A DNA stretch of 64,000 bases from Myxococcales bacterium. Its GTDB lineage: Bacteria > Myxococcota_A > Polyangia > Haliangiales > Haliangiaceae. The notes under the pieces were generated by a model. It was given only the letters and a program-made list of their open reading frames with translations, did no database searches and was not told the DNA's origin. This document shows, piece after piece, positions 32,764-41,142 of this stretch; position 1 is the first letter of the stretch; each line of letters begins with the position of its first letter. A program made the translations under genes and the position numbers. The DNA lies in contig JAQBQE010000057.1 of assembly GCA_028287135.1 (NCBI GenBank), positions 1 through 64,000 on the forward strand, in the 5' to 3' direction.

Positions 32764-34944
32764 TCAGCCGGGCTTGATCGACGACAAGATCCGCGTCAGG
32801 TAGCCGGGAGCTGCGGTCGCGATCGATTCGGGAGCGTGGAGCACGACGGTGATCAGCTGATCGCCAACCGGTTGGGCACACACGATCAGCCGGTACTGCT
32901 GGCGATAGCCCATCGGATCGGCGAACGACGCGATCAGCTCGACGCCCTCCCACCCCGCCGGGCGCTTGATGACGTCCACCGGCGCCCGATCGATCTTGTC
33001 GAACCCGTGACTGCGCGCGATCGCCGGCGCGGTCTCGCCGATCCACATCGAGGTCTGCAGGGCGAGGTCGGTCAAGGGCTCGCGCTTGACCGCGACGATC
33101 ATCAGCCCGTCGGGCTCTGCGAGCTCGACATCGTTGAGCCAGTTCGCGGGCGCGGTGATCGCGACGCCACCGACGAGGTGCCGGATCCGCGGTAGCCGGG
33201 TGAAGCTATCCTCGACCGAGGTCCGCGCGACCCGCGCACCGGCGGTCAGCATGAAGCCAAACGCGATCACCGCGATCGCGCGACCGAGCTGGCGGCCCGC
33301 ACCGACCCATGGCGCGTGCGGCGACAGGACCGCACCGAGCACGAGACCCGCGACGAGGCCGGCGCCGTGCGCCCACTGATCGATCACGGGATACAGAAAG
33401 CCGTAGCCGACCTGCGCGACGATCACGACCGCGAGGCCGCCCCACATCCCGCGCTTCCACGCGGCGCGGTAATGCTCGCGATGCCAGGTCAGCTCGACGA
33501 ACACCGCACCGAGGAGGCCGAACAGCGCCCCCGAGGCGCCCGCCGAGATCCCGGCCGGCGACGCGAGGTAGCTCGCGACCGCACCCGCGAACCCCGCGAC
33601 GCCGAACAGCGCGAGCGTGCGGGTCGTGCCGAACAGGTCCTCGGCGATCCGGCCGACGAAGTACATCCCCATCACGTTGACGAGGAGATGGAGTCCACCG
33701 ACGTGGACAAACACGCACGAGAAGATCCGCCACCACTCTCCGCCGTCGACGAGCCCGCGGACGAGCGCACCCGAGCGGGTGAGCACGCCGACGTCGCTCG
33801 TCGGACCGACGAACACCGTGATCAGGCCGGCGACCACGAGCAGCGTCCCGGTCATGCTCCAGGTCGCGATCGGGCGCGGCTGGCGTGGAACGCGGACCCG
33901 CGGCGGCAGCGGGGCGGCCTCGACGCGCGCGACGATCTCGTTGGCTTCCTCGGACAGCTTGACCGGGATGCCATCCGCCTTCGCAAGGTTGGTCAGCGCC
34001 TGATCGATCAGCTCGCGCGGGCGGCCCCGCGAGCGATCGCGCGCCTTCTCGTAGGCGGCGGTGGCGGCCGCGCGATCACCGCGCTGCTGATGCGCGACCG
34101 CGAGCCAGTACGTGCGCGCAGCGGGGCTCATGTGGCGCGCCTGGCGCGGCTCGACGAGCGCCTCGACCGCGGCGGTCCGGCCGGCGAGCGCGAGGAACAT
34201 CAGTCGCGCGCGGTGGATCCACACGGCGGCATCCTCGCGGCCGTCGCAGACATCCTCGAGCTTGGCGAGCATGCGCGCGGCGCGATCGAGATCGCCGGTG
34301 CGACCGTACGCACCGAGCAGCTCGACCCACACCGGAGGCGCGAGACCGAGCGCACGGCGCAGGGACACCGGCGCGGCGGTCTCGGTATCCGCGATCGATT
34401 CCTTCGCGGCCCCGAACAGGTGGGCCTCCGCGTGCGCGATCGCGTCGTTCCATCGGTACGCGGCGAGATAGAGCATCGCGATCCGCTCGTCGATCGCGAG
34501 CCGCGCCTCGATCGGTGCACGATCCTTGGCGGCGGTCAGCGCGTCGACGGTGTGCTCGATGTGACCGTCGCGGATCTCCTTCATCGCGCCGATCAGTGCC
34601 TTCTCGTCGGCGACCCCCGAGCCGGGCGCGAGGACCTCGGCGACATCGAGCAAGCGCGACGCGACCCCGAGCCGCTCGGCGGCGGCGAACCGGCGCGCGA
34701 GCCCGCGGATCATCGGTCCGACGACGAGCAAGCAGGTGCCGGCGCCGAGGCCGATCGCGCCGGCGACGCCCATCCACGGCGCGGCCTCGTACCTGTGAGC
34801 GTAGAGCCCGATCGCGCACGCGAGCGCAGCTGCGAGCTGCATGATCCCGAACAGTGGAGTCCCGTGCGGCTGGCGGCGCACGAAGAACCATCCCCAGTAT
34901 CCGCCCGCGACGACGACGGAGATCAGCGCGAGCTCGTAATACAT
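32764..34944 (-). CDS. Rhomboid intramembrane serine protease with helical-repeat domain
   Basis: A 726-residue membrane protein. Two N-terminal helices precede a long TPR-like region (about 90-340). The rhomboid domain follows (380-570) with VHVGGLHLLVNVMGMYFVGR, the catalytic Ser in SAGASGALFGLLGA (about 470) and the catalytic His in DQWAHGAGLVAGL (about 524). The last 140 residues form a soluble domain. Start ATG 34944 lies one base after the accA stop, so the gene is co-transcribed with accA. The substrate is unknown. Confidence 0.87.
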   Translation of the reverse strand: MYYELALISVVVAGGYWGWFFVRRQPHGTPLFGIMQLAAALACAIGLYAHRYEAAPWMGVAGAIGLGAGTCLLVVGPMIRGLARRFAAAERLGVASRLLDVAEVLAPGSGVADEKALIGAMKEIRDGHIEHTVDALTAAKDRAPIEARLAIDERIAMLYLAAYRWNDAIAHAEAHLFGAAKESIADTETAAPVSLRRALGLAPPVWVELLGAYGRTGDLDRAARMLAKLEDVCDGREDAAVWIHRARLMFLALAGRTAAVEALVEPRQARHMSPAARTYWLAVAHQQRGDRAAATAAYEKARDRSRGRPRELIDQALTNLAKADGIPVKLSEEANEIVARVEAAPLPPRVRVPRQPRPIATWSMTGTLLVVAGLITVFVGPTSDVGVLTRSGALVRGLVDGGEWWRIFSCVFVHVGGLHLLVNVMGMYFVGRIAEDLFGTTRTLALFGVAGFAGAVASYLASPAGISAGASGALFGLLGAVFVELTWHREHYRAAWKRGMWGGLAVVIVAQVGYGFLYPVIDQWAHGAGLVAGLVLGAVLSPHAPWVGAGRQLGRAIAVIAFGFMLTAGARVARTSVEDSFTRLPRIRHLVGGVAITAPANWLNDVELAEPDGLMIVAVKREPLTDLALQTSMWIGETAPAIARSHGFDKIDRAPVDVIKRPAGWEGVELIASFADPMGYRQQYRLIVCAQPVGDQLITVVLHAPESIATAAPGYLTRILSSIKPG

Positions 34945-34945
34945 G

Positions 34946-35932
34946 TCACCCGGTCGACTCGACGTAGGCACCCATCGTGCGGAACTTCTGATAGCGCTTC
35001 TCGAGCAGCTCGGTCGTCGACATCTCGGTCAGCTCGCGCAGGTGCTTCTTGATCGAGGCGCGCAGCTTCGCGGCGGTGACAGCGGCGTTGCGATGCGCGC
35101 CACCGGCGGCCTCGGGAATGATCTCGTCGCAGATACCGAGCGAGACGAGGTCGGGTGCGGTGAGCTTGAGCTGCGCCGCGGCCTCGCCGATCTTGGTCGG
35201 ATCGCGCCACAGGATCGACGCGCACCCCTCGGGCGAGATCACCGAGTAGATCGAGTACTCGAGCATCAGGATCCGATCGGTGACGCCGAGGGCGAGCGCT
35301 CCGCCGGAGCCGCCCTCCCCGATCACGACCGAGATCATCGGGCACTCGAGGCTCGCCATCACCTGCAGTGCCTTGGCGATCGCTTCGGCCTGACCGCGCT
35401 CTTCGGCGCCGAGCCCGGGATACGCGCCCGGCGTATCGATGAAGCACAGGATCGGACGCCGGAACCGTGACGCGAGCCGCATCAGGCGCGTCGCCTTGCG
35501 ATAGCCCTCGGGGCGCGCCATCCCGAAGTTCCGCAGCATGTTGTCCTTCGTGTTGCGGCCCTTCTGATGGCCGAGCACGAGGACCTCCCACTCGTCGAAC
35601 TGCGCCATGCCGCCGATGATCGCGGGGTCATCGCGGAAGCTGCGATCACCGTGCAGCTCGATGAAGTCGTCCATCAAGAACCCGACGTAATCCATCAGGT
35701 ACGGCCGACCGGGATGCCGGGCGAGCTGGACCTTCTGCTGGGCGGTCAGATCCGCGAACACTTCCTTCTGGAGCTTGCGCGCCTTCTGCTCGAGGCGCCG
35801 GATCTCGCTCGAGAAGTCGACGGTCTCGGTCGAGAGGCCACGCAGCTCGCTGATCTTTCTCTCGAGGTCGATGATCGGCCTCTCGAATTCGAGGATCATG
35901 CGGTCGGAGATCTGCGCGGGTTCGGTCGTCAT
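34946..35932 (-). CDS. accA: Acetyl-CoA carboxylase carboxyltransferase subunit alpha
   Basis: A 328-residue protein of normal length. It forms the carboxyltransferase with AccD and transfers CO2 from biotin to acetyl-CoA in fatty-acid synthesis. Typical segments include ELHGDRSFRDDPAIIGGMA, GHQKGRNTKDN, FIDTPGAYPGLGAEERGQAE, GEGGSGGALALGV and SVISPEGCASILWRD. The end abuts the rhomboid gene, and miaA follows 9 bp upstream of the start. accD is not in the window. Confidence 0.96.
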   Translation of the reverse strand: MTTEPAQISDRMILEFERPIIDLERKISELRGLSTETVDFSSEIRRLEQKARKLQKEVFADLTAQQKVQLARHPGRPYLMDYVGFLMDDFIELHGDRSFRDDPAIIGGMAQFDEWEVLVLGHQKGRNTKDNMLRNFGMARPEGYRKATRLMRLASRFRRPILCFIDTPGAYPGLGAEERGQAEAIAKALQVMASLECPMISVVIGEGGSGGALALGVTDRILMLEYSIYSVISPEGCASILWRDPTKIGEAAAQLKLTAPDLVSLGICDEIIPEAAGGAHRNAAVTAAKLRASIKKHLRELTEMSTTELLEKRYQKFRTMGAYVESTG

Positions 35933-35941
35933 TTGTGAGGG

Positions 35942-36877
35942 CTAGAGCCCAGCTAGGTACCGCTCCAGGTCCGTCAGGTCAACGGCGGCGGGGGTCGGGG
36001 ACCACGTGACGTCGCTCGCACCTGATGACGGGGCGCGGTACCAGGACAGCTGTCGGCGGGCGTAATGCCGTGAATTCCTTTTGATCAGCTCGATCGCGCG
36101 GGTGCGATCCAGGGTGCCCGCGGCGACCGCGTGAAGCTCGGCGTAGCCGATCGCCTGCTGGGACCGGAGGGGCGGTTGGTAGCCGTGGGCGCGCAGGGCC
36201 GCCACCTCCGCCTCGAGGCCCGCTGCGATCATCGCGTCGACCCGTGCGTCGATCGCGCGGTAGAGATCCTCGCGCTCGGGCGCCAGCCCGACCAGGCGCA
36301 CCGGGTAGCGCGACGGCATGGAGCGATGGTCGTGGCGCGCTTGATGCGCGCTCATCGGCTCGCCGGTCAGCCGGAACACCTCGATGGCCCGGATGATCCG
36401 CTTGGCGTCGTGGGGATCGATCTTCGCGGCCGCCGTGGGATCGATGACGGCGAGCTGGGCGTGCAACGCGGCGGTGCCGTCCCGTGCCACGATCTCGGTG
36501 AGCTCGGCCCGCAGCTCGGGCGAGGCCGGCGGACCGTCGAACAGGCCGAGCAGGAGCGCGCGGACGTAGAGCCCGGTGCCGCCACACACGATCACCGGCT
36601 TGCTGCGGGCTGCGACGTCGGCGATCGCGCGATCCGCGAGCTCGATGAACCGAGCCGCCGTCATCTCCTCGTCAGGACGCACGACATCGAGCAGGTGGTG
36701 AGGCACGTGGCGGCGTTCCTCCGCGCTCGCCTTGCCGGTCCCGATATCCATCCCGAGGTAGACCTGCTGCGAGTCCGCGGAGATGACCTCTCCTCCGGTG
36801 CGGGTCGCCAGGTCGAGAGACAGCCGCGTCTTCCCGGCACCGGTCGGTCCGACGATGACTACGAGGCGGGGCGTCAC
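35942..36877 (-). CDS. miaA: tRNA dimethylallyltransferase
   Basis: A 311-residue enzyme that adds the isopentenyl group to A37 of tRNAs reading U-starting codons. It has the P-loop GPTGAGKT at residues 8-15, ISADSQQVYLGMDIGTGKA and GGTGLYVRALL, plus a C-terminal QAIGYAELHAVAAGTLD. GTG 36877 is the start: the upstream extension to 37099 is a Ser/Pro artefact of the lysine-rich gene on the other strand. It is the first gene of a probable miaA-accA-rhomboid transcription unit. Confidence 0.94.
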   Translation of the reverse strand: MTPRLVVIVGPTGAGKTRLSLDLATRTGGEVISADSQQVYLGMDIGTGKASAEERRHVPHHLLDVVRPDEEMTAARFIELADRAIADVAARSKPVIVCGGTGLYVRALLLGLFDGPPASPELRAELTEIVARDGTAALHAQLAVIDPTAAAKIDPHDAKRIIRAIEVFRLTGEPMSAHQARHDHRSMPSRYPVRLVGLAPEREDLYRAIDARVDAMIAAGLEAEVAALRAHGYQPPLRSQQAIGYAELHAVAAGTLDRTRAIELIKRNSRHYARRQLSWYRAPSSGASDVTWSPTPAAVDLTDLERYLAGL

Positions 36878-36915
36878 GCGCGACGAGTGTAGCCCGCCAG
36901 TGATAAACAAGGACC

Positions 36916-37536
36916 ATGGCGAAGGCGAAGGCGGGGAAGACCAAGGCGACGAAGACCACGGCCAAGGCCAAGAAGCCCGCGGCGAAGGCGAAGGCGAAGA
37001 CAAAAGCGCCGGCGAAGCCGAAGGCAAAGGCGAAGGCGAAGGCGAAGGCGAAGGCGAAGGCGACCAAGCCTGCCGCCAGGAAAGCGCCGCCGAAGACATC
37101 GAGCGCGTCGACCTGGAAGACCAAGACGTCGAAGGTGGCGAAGCACAAGCCGACCCAACCCGGTGGGCGCACGACCTCGGGCGACGATGCCGTTCGCCGT
37201 GTGCTGACCGAGGCCGGCTGGCAGCTCACGACACGCGGTGAAGCCAACGCCGTCGCCGAGTTCTCCTACCAGGGCCACGGTATCGAGCTGAAGGCGCGCG
37301 GCGAAGGAGATCGCAAGCACGCGATCTACCTGACGTTGACCGAGGACAGCGGGAACAAGCTGACGCTCAAGATCCCGATGGGCGACGACGCAGAGCACGT
37401 GCTCGCGCTGATCACGTCGCGACAGGATCAGATCGATCCGAGCAACTACTCGGAACTGATCAACGCGATCGCGAAGACCGTGCCCGGGACGCAGGGCGTT
37501 CGCGACGGTGCGCTGGTCGATCTCGAGCCGAGCTGA
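36916..37536 (+). CDS. Lysine/alanine-rich histone H1-like protein with C-terminal domain
   Basis: A 206-residue protein. The first 80 residues are almost only Lys, Ala and Pro (repeats of AKAK and KPAAKAKAK), like histone H1-type tails in myxobacteria and Bordetella. Residues 85-200 form a separate domain (DDAVRRVLTEAGWQLTTRGE, then HAIYLTLTEDSGNKLTLKIP) that is not recognised. The tail should bind DNA or RNA. It starts 38 bp from miaA on the opposite strand. Confidence 0.75.
   Translation: MAKAKAGKTKATKTTAKAKKPAAKAKAKTKAPAKPKAKAKAKAKAKAKATKPAARKAPPKTSSASTWKTKTSKVAKHKPTQPGGRTTSGDDAVRRVLTEAGWQLTTRGEANAVAEFSYQGHGIELKARGEGDRKHAIYLTLTEDSGNKLTLKIPMGDDAEHVLALITSRQDQIDPSNYSELINAIAKTVPGTQGVRDGALVDLEPS
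37020..37062 (+). repeat. GCGAAG hexanucleotide tract
   Basis: About seven head-to-tail copies of a GGCGAA-type hexamer encode the AK repeats of the histone-like tail. In-frame copy changes would vary tail length without breaking the reading frame. Confidence 0.75.
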
Positions 37537-37586
37537 CTACGTAGTTGCCCGCTACGTAGTCGCCGCTACGTAGTCGCCGCTACGTC
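37535..37586. repeat. TACGTA-containing short tandem repeats
   Basis: Two exact 14-bp copies of GCTACGTAGTCGCC (37551-37564 and 37565-37578), with a partial copy after and a diverged copy before. They start at the stop of the lysine-rich gene. Each contains the palindrome CTACGTAG. There is no CRISPR-like spacer structure. Confidence 0.7.
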
Positions 37587-37730
37587 GAACGACGGAGTGC
37601 GAACGCGCCGCGATCTCTCGCTCGCGAGACTGCAGCGCACGTGCTATCGCGGGGAAGTGCGTAAGATCCGGAGTCCGCAGGCGCGCATGAGAATTGCTGC
37701 TTGCGTGCTCGGGCGTAAGGGCACCCACCG

Positions 37731-38237
37731 ATGAAAAAATCCATCCTCGTTATCGAAGGCTCGGATGATCTGCGTACGGGACTGGTCATCCTGCTCCGAC
37801 TGGTCGGGTACGACGCGATCGGCGAGAGCACGCCGAGTGCAGGACTCCAGCGCTTGCTCGAACGTGACTTCGACCTCGTGATCACCGACTGGATGATCGG
37901 CCGGCTCACGGCAGAGTCGATGCTGGTCCAGGCCGACACCGCGGGTGCGCTCGAAGGTGTCGGCGTGCTCATCCACACGGGATGGCCGTACATCGATCGC
38001 CCGGCGTCGCTCGCGCGCGCCGTGATCGTGACCAAGTCGCCGCGCTCGGAGATCTTGATGGAGACGATCGCGCGCATGCTCCCGGGCACGCTTCATCCGG
38101 AGTTCGCGCGCCGGCTGTTCACGGCGAGCTCAGCGCCCGAACCGACGCGCAATCTCCCCGAGCGGCAGGCGGAGCAGGATCGGCCGGCCGTGTGGTCCTC
38201 GGTCGGCGTACGCAACCGCATCCAGGCCGCGAAGTAG
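37731..38237 (+). CDS. Single-domain response regulator-like protein
   Basis: A 168-residue protein. Residues 4-120 form a receiver domain: VIEGSDD supplies the acidic pocket in unusual form (one acid replaced near residue 9-10), VITDWM has the phospho-acceptor Asp53, and Thr83 (LIHTG) and Lys102 (IVTKS) are in place. The last 45 residues are a hydrophilic tail without an output domain; its coding DNA overlaps the end of mutL on the other strand by 108 bp. No histidine kinase is adjacent. Confidence 0.75.
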   Translation: MKKSILVIEGSDDLRTGLVILLRLVGYDAIGESTPSAGLQRLLERDFDLVITDWMIGRLTAESMLVQADTAGALEGVGVLIHTGWPYIDRPASLARAVIVTKSPRSEILMETIARMLPGTLHPEFARRLFTASSAPEPTRNLPERQAEQDRPAVWSSVGVRNRIQAAK

Positions 38238-40073
38238 CGCCTCTGCCTCGCCCGGGGTCAGGCGATCACCCGCGCGCACGACGGAGTGACACGCGATCTC
38301 GGCGAGCATGCGATCGAGACGCTCGGGCTCGCTCGGCGCCCCCTCGGCCGCCCACTCCGTCAGGAGCTTGCGGAGCAGCAGCGCCGGATCGCTGTTCCGG
38401 ACGCCAGAGGGCACGGCCTTGATCGCGAGCGTGGCCTTGCCGAACGCCTCGACCTCGAAGCCGATATGCGCGAGCGCCTGCTGGAGCGCCGGCCGTGCGC
38501 ACAGCTCGAGCTCTCCGGCGTTCGCGTCGATCGTCATCGGGAACAGCAGCTTCTGCGTGGCGACGTCGCGATCGATCGGATGTGCGCGAAGGCGCTCGAG
38601 CTCGACGCGCTCGTGCGCGGAGTGCTGATCGACCAGGACGAGCTCGCCATCGCCGTCACACACCAGGTAGGTCAGGTCGAGCTGCCCGAGATAGCGCAGC
38701 GAGCTGAAGAAGCCGGGCGCGGGAACCGGGTCCACGACCTCGTCGCGGGTCCGCAGCGCATCGAGCGCGAGCGCCTCGCGGGCGAGGACCTCGCGCGACT
38801 CCTGTGCCTCGGCGGCACGCGCACCCCGGATCGATTGCTGGACCTGCGCGACCCACGCGCGCGCGGGGCCCGAGCCGGTGAGCGACGGATCCGCGAGCTC
38901 CTGTGAGCCCTCGAAGCTGAGCGACGGCTGCATCGATCGCTCGCGCAGCTGTGCCGCGTAGCGAGCCGAGAGCGCGGTGGCCCCCTGCCCGTCGAGCGGG
39001 AGCCGCGGCGGTGCGACGCTCGTCATCGCGCTCATCTGGATCGGTCCCGCGCCGCCGAGCTCGCCGCGCCACGGGGCGGAGCCGACGCCGGACTGGACCA
39101 CGTGGCGCACCGCCGCGCAGACCTCGTTGGCGTCGGAGAACCGGACCTCGAGCTTCTGCGGATGGACGTTGACGTCGACCGCTCCGCTCGGGACATCGAG
39201 ATGCACGATCGCGATCGGGTACCGGCCGCGTGCGATCAGCTCGCCGTAGCCCATCGTGATCGCGTGGAGCAGACCGCGGTCGCGGATCGGTCGCTTGCCG
39301 ACGAACAGCTGGACGCCGCGCGCGGTCGCCTGGGCAAGCTCGGGCGCCCCGAGGTACGCGGTGACGCGAACCCCGGCCTCCTCGCCACTGACCGCGATCA
39401 CCCGGGACGCGATCCGCGCGCCGAGCAGGGCCTGCGCCCGGGCGAACCCATCGCGATCCGGTGGCGTCTCGAGCGCGGTGCGGCCGTTGTGGCGGAGCCG
39501 GAGGTGGAGGTGCGGATGCGCCATCGCGACCTTGGCGACGAGGTCGGTGATGTGCGTCGCCTCGGTCGACTCGCCCTTGAGGAACTTCAGCCGCGCCGGG
39601 AGGTTGAACAGCAGGTCACGGACCTCGATCGTGGTCCCGACCGGCGCACCGACCTCGGACACCGTGACCTTGCGCGCGCCCGCGCCAGGCTCGATCACGA
39701 TCCGGGTCGCCGCGAGGTCGCCGTCACGCCGGGTGGTCAGCGTCATCCGCGACACGCTCGCGATCGAGGGCAACGCCTCGCCGCGGAACCCCATGCTCGC
39801 CAGCCCCCACAGGTCGTCGACCGAGCGAATCTTCGACGTGGCGTGACGCTCGAGGGCGAGCACGGCGCTCGCGGCGCTCATCCCGCAGCCGTCGTCGGAG
39901 ACCCGGATCAGCGCGCGACCGCCCGCGGTGGTCTCGACCGTGATCGTCCGGGCCCCGGCGTCGATCGCGTTGTCGACCAGCTCCTTGACCACCGAGGCCG
40001 GTCTCTCGATCACCTCACCGGCGGCGATCTGATCGATCACCTCCGGCGACAAGACCGCGATCACGGGCTCCAC
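38130..40073 (-). CDS. mutL: DNA mismatch repair protein MutL
   Basis: A 647-residue protein. The GHKL ATPase is at the N-terminus (IAAGEVIERPASVVKELVDN, DDGCGM, TSKIRSVDDL, GFRGEALPSIASV), then a Pro/Ala linker (about 345-450) and a dimerisation domain. The C-terminal DQHSAHERVELERL fits the endonuclease motif DQHA(x)2E(x)4E except Ser for Ala. The usual CPHGRP motif reads GPHGRP here, so one metal-ligand Cys is missing. mutS is not in the window. Confidence 0.94.
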   Translation of the reverse strand: MEPVIAVLSPEVIDQIAAGEVIERPASVVKELVDNAIDAGARTITVETTAGGRALIRVSDDGCGMSAASAVLALERHATSKIRSVDDLWGLASMGFRGEALPSIASVSRMTLTTRRDGDLAATRIVIEPGAGARKVTVSEVGAPVGTTIEVRDLLFNLPARLKFLKGESTEATHITDLVAKVAMAHPHLHLRLRHNGRTALETPPDRDGFARAQALLGARIASRVIAVSGEEAGVRVTAYLGAPELAQATARGVQLFVGKRPIRDRGLLHAITMGYGELIARGRYPIAIVHLDVPSGAVDVNVHPQKLEVRFSDANEVCAAVRHVVQSGVGSAPWRGELGGAGPIQMSAMTSVAPPRLPLDGQGATALSARYAAQLRERSMQPSLSFEGSQELADPSLTGSGPARAWVAQVQQSIRGARAAEAQESREVLAREALALDALRTRDEVVDPVPAPGFFSSLRYLGQLDLTYLVCDGDGELVLVDQHSAHERVELERLRAHPIDRDVATQKLLFPMTIDANAGELELCARPALQQALAHIGFEVEAFGKATLAIKAVPSGVRNSDPALLLRKLLTEWAAEGAPSEPERLDRMLAEIACHSVVRAGDRLTPGEAEALLRGLDAVAYADRGPHGRPILLRLPLGEIARRFGR

Positions 40074-40116
40074 GCGACCTGGGTAGCACGCCGCTCTGAT
40101 CTGCTATAAGGCGTGC

Positions 40117-41139
40117 ATGCCGCCCAGTGCCACGACCACGCCCGCCGGCACCGGCCGCGTCGTCGCGGTCACCGGGGCCTGTACGTTCCTCGGCGGGGAG
40201 CTGCTCCGCCGCCTCGAGGAGGACCCGAAGTACAGCCGCGTGCTCGCGCTCGACATCCGGCCTCCGGCCCTCGCCCCGGGCGGCAAGGTCGAGTACGTCA
40301 AGATCGACCTGACCCAGCCGACGGTCGATGGCGAGCTCGCGACGCTCCTCGAGCGCCACCAGGTCGACACCTTCGTTCACGGTGCCTTCCTCTCGCATCC
40401 GACGCACGCGGCCGACTGGGCTCACGAGCTCGAGGATGTCGGGACGATGCACGTGCTCAACGCGTGTGCGGGCGTGGCGCCACGCCGGCTCGTCATGATC
40501 TCGACGTCGCTGGTCTACGGAGCGCATCCCAAGAACCCGAACTTCCTGACCGAGGACGCGGAGCTCAAGGGCCACCGCGACTCACGGTTCGTCAACGACA
40601 AGGTCCGCGCGGAGCGCCAGGTCCAGCGGTTCGCGAAGGAGCACGCGAACGTCGAGGTCTGCATCCTGCGGTTCGCGCCGATCCTCGGGCCGACCGTGTC
40701 GAACATGTACACGCGGTTCTTCTCGCGGCCGATCGCGCCGGTGATGATGGGCCACGATCCCCTGATGCAGTTCGTCCACGAGCAGGACGCCGCGTACGCG
40801 CTCGTCAGGGCGGTCGACTCGCGGGCGACCGGCGCGTTCAACATCGTCGGCAAGGGCGTCCTGCCCTACACCACCGTGCTCGCCCTGCTCGGCCGCGTTC
40901 CGGTCCCGATGCCGCAGTTCGTGGCGCGCCAGCTATCGAAGGTGCTGTGGGCGACCCAGCTCGTCGGCTCGCCGCCCTCGTTCCTCGATTTCCTGCTCTA
41001 CCTCTGCGTCGCAGATGGGGCACGAGCCCGTCGCGAGCTCGGGTTTGCACCGCGGCTCTCGATCAAGCGTACGATCTTGGACTTCCTCGGTGTTGCACCC
41101 GAGGATGGCGCCACCGACGCGGCGATCGCCCAGGCCTAG
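40117..41139 (+). CDS. NAD-dependent epimerase/dehydratase (extended SDR)
   Basis: A 340-residue cytosolic protein. The Rossmann motif is VVAVTGACTFLGGELLRRL (variant TGxxxxLG), with SDR strand VMISTSLVYGAH. The expected YxxxK is not clear: the aligned region reads RDSRFVNDKVRAERQ, with Phe in place of Tyr, so catalysis may be altered. It is followed 3 bp later by a lysophospholipid-acyltransferase-like gene; this pairing suggests a lipid-related role. Confidence 0.78.
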   Translation: MPPSATTTPAGTGRVVAVTGACTFLGGELLRRLEEDPKYSRVLALDIRPPALAPGGKVEYVKIDLTQPTVDGELATLLERHQVDTFVHGAFLSHPTHAADWAHELEDVGTMHVLNACAGVAPRRLVMISTSLVYGAHPKNPNFLTEDAELKGHRDSRFVNDKVRAERQVQRFAKEHANVEVCILRFAPILGPTVSNMYTRFFSRPIAPVMMGHDPLMQFVHEQDAAYALVRAVDSRATGAFNIVGKGVLPYTTVLALLGRVPVPMPQFVARQLSKVLWATQLVGSPPSFLDFLLYLCVADGARARRELGFAPRLSIKRTILDFLGVAPEDGATDAAIAQA

Positions 41140-41142
41140 GTC

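Noticed and set aside
33316-35052. 578-codon plus-strand frame opposite the rhomboid gene
   Set aside because: Low-complexity Arg/Asp shadow; the minus strand carries the rhomboid Ser and His motifs and TPR-like repeats.
36878-37099. N-terminal extension of MiaA rich in Ser/Pro/Trp
   Set aside because: It is the antisense of the lysine-rich hexamer tract. The P-loop sits eight residues after GTG 36877, as usual in MiaA.
37020-37586. CRISPR array
   Set aside because: The repeats are a hexamer in a coding tail and a 14-bp tandem repeat with no spacers; no cas genes are present.
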